DNA of 64,000 nt from Streptomyces rishiriensis (GTDB lineage Bacteria > Actinomycetota > Actinomycetes > Streptomycetales > Streptomycetaceae), in the NCBI RefSeq assembly GCF_030815485.1, contig NZ_JAUSWV010000002.1:5022001-5086000 (forward strand), given 5' to 3'. The stretch's first letter is position 1. Each line of letters starts with the position of its first letter. Under the pieces are notes generated by a model, which was not told the DNA's origin, made no database searches, and saw only the letters and a list, made by a program, of their open reading frames with translations. The translations under genes were made by a program, and so were the position numbers. Below, in pieces: positions 60,528 to 64,000 of this stretch.

Positions 60528-61448
60528 TCACCACTCCGCTTCTCGCCAGCGCACCGTCATCTGGGCGCCGGTGCCGTAGGTGTCGGGCCGGAAGGCCAGC
60601 TGCGCGCGGCCGGGGGCGAACGCGAAGAGTTCCTCGGGGCTGCTGTCCGCGGCCGCGGTGTGCCGGCGGGAGGCCGTGCCGTTGAGGGTGACCGTGCCGG
60701 CGGCGGTGTCGACGACGAGCTCGTCGCCCGAGGCCAGCGCGATCTCGTAGCGCAGCCGCTGCGCCGAAGTCCGGTCGGTCACCGTCGGGTTGGCGCACGG
60801 GCCGGTGAAGGTGATCACCGGGTGGGTGGGCGCGGAGCCGCCGTTGTCGGCGTTGACGTCCCCCGTGGAGGCCGCCTGACCCCAGTACAGCGGCCAGGTC
60901 AGCGGCCAGGTCAGACCGCTCTCCGGCTGCGGGGCGCCGGTGACGGCGGTCTGCTCGGTGACCGAGTACCGGCGCGGGTCGGTGGCGTACCACTGCACGG
61001 ACGCCCGGGAGACGCCCTGCGTGGTGTACGTCCGGTCGGCGGCCAGCACCCGCTGGCTGACCCGGGCCCGTACGGCCAGCGTCTCGCCGTGCAGCCGCAC
61101 CGCCAGCCAGCGCTCGGCGTCGCCGAGCAGCAGGGCCTGGCGCAGGACGCGGGTCGCGGTGAGCGCTGAGACGGTGTCGTCCTGCGCCGGGACGGTCCAC
61201 ACCGTGCCGCCGACCCTGCGCGGCTTGGCGTAGCGGGCGCCCGGCCAGGCGCCGTGCGCGGTGGGGTGGTCGGCGTCGGAGGAGTCGTACTCCGGCAGGT
61301 CCTCCCAGCCGTTGAGGCCGCCGCGGTCGATCTCGTAGGAGGTGCCGGGGCCCATCAGCAGTCCGGCCCACTGCATCTGCCCGTCGCGGGTGATGAGTGA
61401 GCCGGGGGCCACATCGTCTGTGTATGCGGTTGTCGTGATCTCGGCCAT
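60528..61448 (-). CDS. Phage distal tail protein (Dit / siphovirus tail component)
   Basis: 306 aa. ITRDGQMQWAGLLMGPGTSY and the segment WEDLPEYDSSDADHPTAHGA followed by PGARYAKPRRVGGTVW are the signature of actinophage distal tail proteins; the C-terminal half contains NPVITF-like HPVITFTGPCANPTVTDRT. Dit forms the hub between tube and tip. Position after the tape-measure genes supports this. Confidence 0.86.
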   Translation of the reverse strand: MAEITTTAYTDDVAPGSLITRDGQMQWAGLLMGPGTSYEIDRGGLNGWEDLPEYDSSDADHPTAHGAWPGARYAKPRRVGGTVWTVPAQDDTVSALTATRVLRQALLLGDAERWLAVRLHGETLAVRARVSQRVLAADRTYTTQGVSRASVQWYATDPRRYSVTEQTAVTGAPQPESGLTWPLTWPLYWGQAASTGDVNADNGGSAPTHPVITFTGPCANPTVTDRTSAQRLRYEIALASGDELVVDTAAGTVTLNGTASRRHTAAADSSPEELFAFAPGRAQLAFRPDTYGTGAQMTVRWREAEW

Positions 61449-61460
61449 CGGGCCGTCACC

Positions 61461-61712
61461 TCACTCCTTGTGTACGGGCTTGTGGGCGAGCTGGTGCGGG
61501 CGGGCTTGTGCGCGGCTCGGCTGCGAGCACGGGTGAGGGCTGGTGCGCGGGCTCATGGGGGGACGCGGCTGTCGGCGCATGGGCGGGTGCGGCCGCGTGC
61601 CTATGGGCGGTGGGGGCTGCTGGTTCACGGGCGGGTGCGGGTGCGTGTCCGGAGGCGGCTGCGTGTCTGGGTGCGGCTGTGTGCCCGGGTGCGCGTGCGG
61701 GGTCAGGCGCAT
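61461..61712 (-). CDS. Possible His/Pro-rich small protein
   Basis: 83 codons from ATG 61712 to TGA 61461, starting MRLTPHAHPGTQPHPDTQPP and ending HQLAHKPVHKE. It overlaps the end of the preceding gene by 10 bases and ends 12 bases before the distal tail gene, exactly filling the gap. The G/T-rich low-complexity DNA could also be a non-coding expansion, so the call is uncertain. Confidence 0.35.
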   Translation of the reverse strand: MRLTPHAHPGTQPHPDTQPPPDTHPHPPVNQQPPPPIGTRPHPPMRRQPRPPMSPRTSPHPCSQPSRAQARPHQLAHKPVHKE

Positions 61713-62992
61713 GCGTGGGCCGCGGCCAGGAAGAGCAGGTCCTCCGCGGTGCCCCGGGCGCCCGTGCCCGCGCTCTCGTGGAACTCCTTGACCCGGTACG
61801 GCGGTGCTGAGGTCCGGGCCCGGTGCCGCCGGGCGAGCACGCGCTGCCGCTCCAGGGCGGTCAGCGGCAGCACCCGGCCCGCGCCCCGGGAGGCGCCGGG
61901 GACGGCGATGCCGCCCTCCGCGAGCATCGGGATCTTGTCCAGGTGGATGCCGAACTTCTTGCCGAGGATGGAGAAGCTCAGGGAGTTGAGCCCGTCGATG
62001 ACCCAGTTGGCGAAGGCGATGAGTCCCTGGATCGGCCCCTTGACCACACCGGCGACGGTCTGGGTGCCGGTCGTCACGAACTTCCCCATCGCGTCGAGGG
62101 TGCGGGAGGTGGCCTCCTTGATCCGGGTGAACATCCGGGGGACGTCCCTGGTGATCCACTCCAGCGCCGGCCGCACCGCGTCCTTGAACCCCCGCCAGAC
62201 CGACGACACCTTGCCGCTGAGCGCCCGGGTGTCCCCGGTGGTCAGCGCCTTCATGACGGCGAAACCGGTACCGAGGAGCGTGCCGATGACGGTGAGCGCG
62301 GTGGTGATGACGGCCAGGTATCCGGTGACGTACGTGTTCACCGCGCTCGCGATGCCCTTGAGCAGCGGCGTCATGAGGATCAGATAGCCCTCGACGTACT
62401 TCAGTACGAGGGTGGCGAGCTGCTCCATCAGCCGTTGCCCGGTCTCGGAGGTCAGCGCGAGATCGATCAGCCAGCCGGCGACGGGCAGGAGGAGACCGGT
62501 GACGAACCCGATGGGGTTGGCGCGGGTGAGGGCGTTGATGATCAGCATCACGCCGGAGCCGATGGTCATGGCGGTGCCGAAGGCGCCCATGAGGTCGCCG
62601 AGCACGCCGGAGGCCTCGATCAGCGCACCGACGATGGCGAGGACACCGCCGAACGCGGAGTTCAGGGTGCCGAGCGACTTGCCGGCGCCCTTGGCGCGGG
62701 TGCCGGCCGACTTGATGCCGGAGGCGGCGGCGGTGGCGGTCTGCCCGGCCTTCGCGAGAGAGCGGCTCGCGGCCTCGGCGCCGGTCTTGACCTGACGTAC
62801 GGCGGTGGCGCCCTGGGAAGCGGCGGAACGGACGGCGTCGACGCCGGTGGCGGCACTCTTGATCCGGCCGACCAGGGAGCGCGCCGCGGCGGTGTTCTGC
62901 CCCAGCCGGGACCGGAAGGCCTGGAAAGCCGGTGTCACCCCGGCGAACAGGTCGGCCGCCCCGCCTCCCGCAGGCAGTGCGGCGGTACTCAT
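61703..62992 (-). CDS. Tape-measure-like tail protein, shorter copy
   Basis: 429 aa from ATG 62992, overlapping the preceding gene by four bases. An Ala/Gly/Lys-rich helical N-terminus (residues 30-115), several hydrophobic helices (about 115-260) and a C-terminal segment IPMLAEGGIAVPGASRGAGR ... VLPLTALER. That last segment matches the end of the preceding tape-measure-like protein. Typical of phage tape measures, which are helical and contain membrane-active segments. Two such genes in a row is unusual. Confidence 0.78.
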   Translation of the reverse strand: MSTAALPAGGGAADLFAGVTPAFQAFRSRLGQNTAAARSLVGRIKSAATGVDAVRSAASQGATAVRQVKTGAEAASRSLAKAGQTATAAASGIKSAGTRAKGAGKSLGTLNSAFGGVLAIVGALIEASGVLGDLMGAFGTAMTIGSGVMLIINALTRANPIGFVTGLLLPVAGWLIDLALTSETGQRLMEQLATLVLKYVEGYLILMTPLLKGIASAVNTYVTGYLAVITTALTVIGTLLGTGFAVMKALTTGDTRALSGKVSSVWRGFKDAVRPALEWITRDVPRMFTRIKEATSRTLDAMGKFVTTGTQTVAGVVKGPIQGLIAFANWVIDGLNSLSFSILGKKFGIHLDKIPMLAEGGIAVPGASRGAGRVLPLTALERQRVLARRHRARTSAPPYRVKEFHESAGTGARGTAEDLLFLAAAHACA

Positions 62993-64000
62993 CCGCGTGC
63001 CTTCGCCAGGAACATCAGGGCGTCGGCGGTCCGCTGCGGGCTGCTGCTCTCGGCCGCGTAGTAGTGCTCGATGTGCAGCGCGCCGCCCGGACCGCTCGTC
63101 CCGGCGTACGCCGAGCCCTGCGCCGCGGCCCGCCGCAGCAGCCGGTCCAGCTTGCTCAGCGGCAGGACGGCCTCCGCCTCACCGGCCTCGGCGAGGATCG
63201 CGGGGACACCGCCGGAGCGGGGCATGACGACACCGCCGGTGGCCAGCATCGGAATCCTCGGCAGGCTGACGCCGAAGGTCTTGCCGCCGACGCCCGGGAC
63301 CCAGCCCGGGATCGACACCTTGATGCCGTTGAGGGCGCCGATCGCGCGGTTGATGATGCCGATGACCGCGTTGATCGGGCCCTTCACCGCGCCCTTGATG
63401 CCGTCGAAGGCGCGGCCGGCGATGCCCTTGAGGCCGCCCCAGATGCTGGACAGTTTGTCCTTGACGGCCTTGAAGGCGTTCGGGATCGCGGACTTGACCC
63501 AGTTGACGACCGGCGAGATGACGGCCTTGATGCCCTTCCAGACGCCGGAGACGACCGTCTTGATCGCGTTCAGCGCGGTGGTGATGACCTTCTTCCAGAT
63601 GGCGACGTAGGTCTTGATCACCGTGGCGACGGCCTTCACGACGGCCGAGATCGCCGTCTTGATGCCGGTCCAGACCGACTTGATGAGCTTGGCCGCGTTC
63701 TTCATGATCGGCCCGATGGCCTTCATGACGGTGCTGATCACGGACTTGATGACGTCGAAGGCGGTCTTGAGGACCTTCTGCATGGTCTTCGACCTGGTCG
63801 CCATCTCGACGACCTTCTGGATGAGCGGTGCCAGCAGGTCCATGAGCATGCCGAAGAAGTTGCCCTTCATCGACTTGTTCATCTTGTCCTGGCCCTTGGC
63901 CGCCTTGCCCGCCCCGGACTCGTACTTACCGAGGTTCGTGCCGGCACCGGACCCGGTCTTCCCGGCTTTGCCGAGCGACTTCTCGGCCTGGTCGGAGGCG
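62989..64000 (-). CDS. Tape-measure-like tail protein (5' end beyond window)
   Basis: At least 336 residues; the frame is open to the window edge, and the ATG at 63882 is internal. Visible sequence alternates Lys-rich and hydrophobic helices in near-periodic fashion (SVWTGIKTAISAVVKAVATV; VSGVWKGIKAVISPVVNWVK), as in tail tape-measure proteins. The C-terminus has IPMLATGGVVMPRSGGVPAI and VLPLSKLDRLLRRAAAQG, shared with the following gene. Likely the length ruler and/or DNA-ejection channel protein. Confidence 0.8.
   Translation of the reverse strand, partial: ASDQAEKSLGKAGKTGSGAGTNLGKYESGAGKAAKGQDKMNKSMKGNFFGMLMDLLAPLIQKVVEMATRSKTMQKVLKTAFDVIKSVISTVMKAIGPIMKNAAKLIKSVWTGIKTAISAVVKAVATVIKTYVAIWKKVITTALNAIKTVVSGVWKGIKAVISPVVNWVKSAIPNAFKAVKDKLSSIWGGLKGIAGRAFDGIKGAVKGPINAVIGIINRAIGALNGIKVSIPGWVPGVGGKTFGVSLPRIPMLATGGVVMPRSGGVPAILAEAGEAEAVLPLSKLDRLLRRAAAQGSAYAGTSGPGGALHIEHYYAAESSSPQRTADALMFLAKARG

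Larger units (their letters stand above)
51601..64000 (-). mobile_element. Siphovirus-type tail and lysis locus (prophage or tail-like particle), partial
   Basis: All genes from 64000 down to 51620 are on the minus strand, closely spaced, in siphophage order: tape-measure-like x2, distal tail protein, four fibre-like paralogues, Gp37-like tail protein, fibre-like protein, small hypothetical, amidase, holin-like, small coiled-coil membrane protein. No integrase and no att repeat are seen at the rpoC end. Capsid, portal and terminase genes would lie beyond 64000. GC content and codon use match the host, hinting at long residence or vertical inheritance. Confidence 0.8.

Noticed and set aside
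51601-64000. Contractile (R-type, Pvc/SALP-like) injection system
   Set aside because: No sheath, baseplate wedge, VgrG-like spike or AAA ATPase in the visible part; a Dit and a Gp37-like protein point to a flexible siphovirus tail.

Overview
The window is chromosomal DNA of a Streptomyces (very high G+C, strong third-position GC bias, many GTG starts, one TTG start). The gene order korBA / two-component genes / second nuo locus / htpX / yccF ... tRNA-Tyr ... rpmG ... murB ... aspC / tRNA-Trp / secE-nusG-rplKA ... rplJL-rpoBC is the conserved core order I remember from S. coelicolor (roughly SCO4594-SCO4655). No database was consulted.

Left part (1-18.4 kb): on the minus strand lie a 2-oxoacid:ferredoxin oxidoreductase pair (korA and the start of korB), a LuxR-type response regulator and two paralogous histidine kinases. 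A 12-copy heptamer tract separates the regulator from the kinases. Divergent from these runs a tightly overlapping operon nuoABCHIJKLMN. It is a complex I set without NuoD or the NADH-input subunits NuoE/F/G, so electrons probably enter another way, possibly from ferredoxin reduced by KorAB. htpX and yccF follow.

Inserted element (18,532-21,482): yccF is cut in two by a ~2.95 kb element whose ends can be read to the base. Joining the flanks at a central TT restores a 130-aa YccF. Joining the element ends at the same TT gives a perfect 9-bp inverted repeat around TT, as expected for a large serine integrase attP. The element holds a frameshifted serine recombinase fused at its C-terminus to an IS5-type transposase N-terminal domain (DUF4096), a fragment of a RepSA-like plasmid replication protein, and a complete yccF homologue of its own.

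Middle (21.8-37.5 kb): accessory and housekeeping genes, including a SMI1/KNR4 protein behind two DnaA boxes, an APC permease, YajQ, tRNA-Tyr, an amidohydrolase-like protein lacking key active-site residues, tRNA-Thr and tRNA-Met, rpmG, a HadA/HadB-like MaoC pair, a TetR/MFS pair and a TetR/NAD(P)-reductase pair (each with matching palindromic operators), murB, adenosine deaminase, aspC and tRNA-Trp.

Transcription/translation core (37.5-51.6 kb): secE, nusG, rplK, rplA, two paralogous lipoproteins, an L10-leader-type attenuator, rplJ, rplL, rpoB, rpoC, with clear terminators.

Right end (51.6-64 kb): immediately after the rpoC terminator and facing it is a siphovirus-type tail and lysis locus: two tape-measure-like proteins with homologous ends, a distal tail protein, four tandem paralogous modular fibre-like proteins, a Gp37-like tail protein, a fibre-like protein, a small hypothetical, an amidase, a holin and a small membrane protein. 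It runs out of the window, so capsid and packaging genes could not be looked for. It could be a prophage or a domesticated non-contractile tail particle. The two most interesting systems are the fibre array in this locus and the self-replacing element in yccF.
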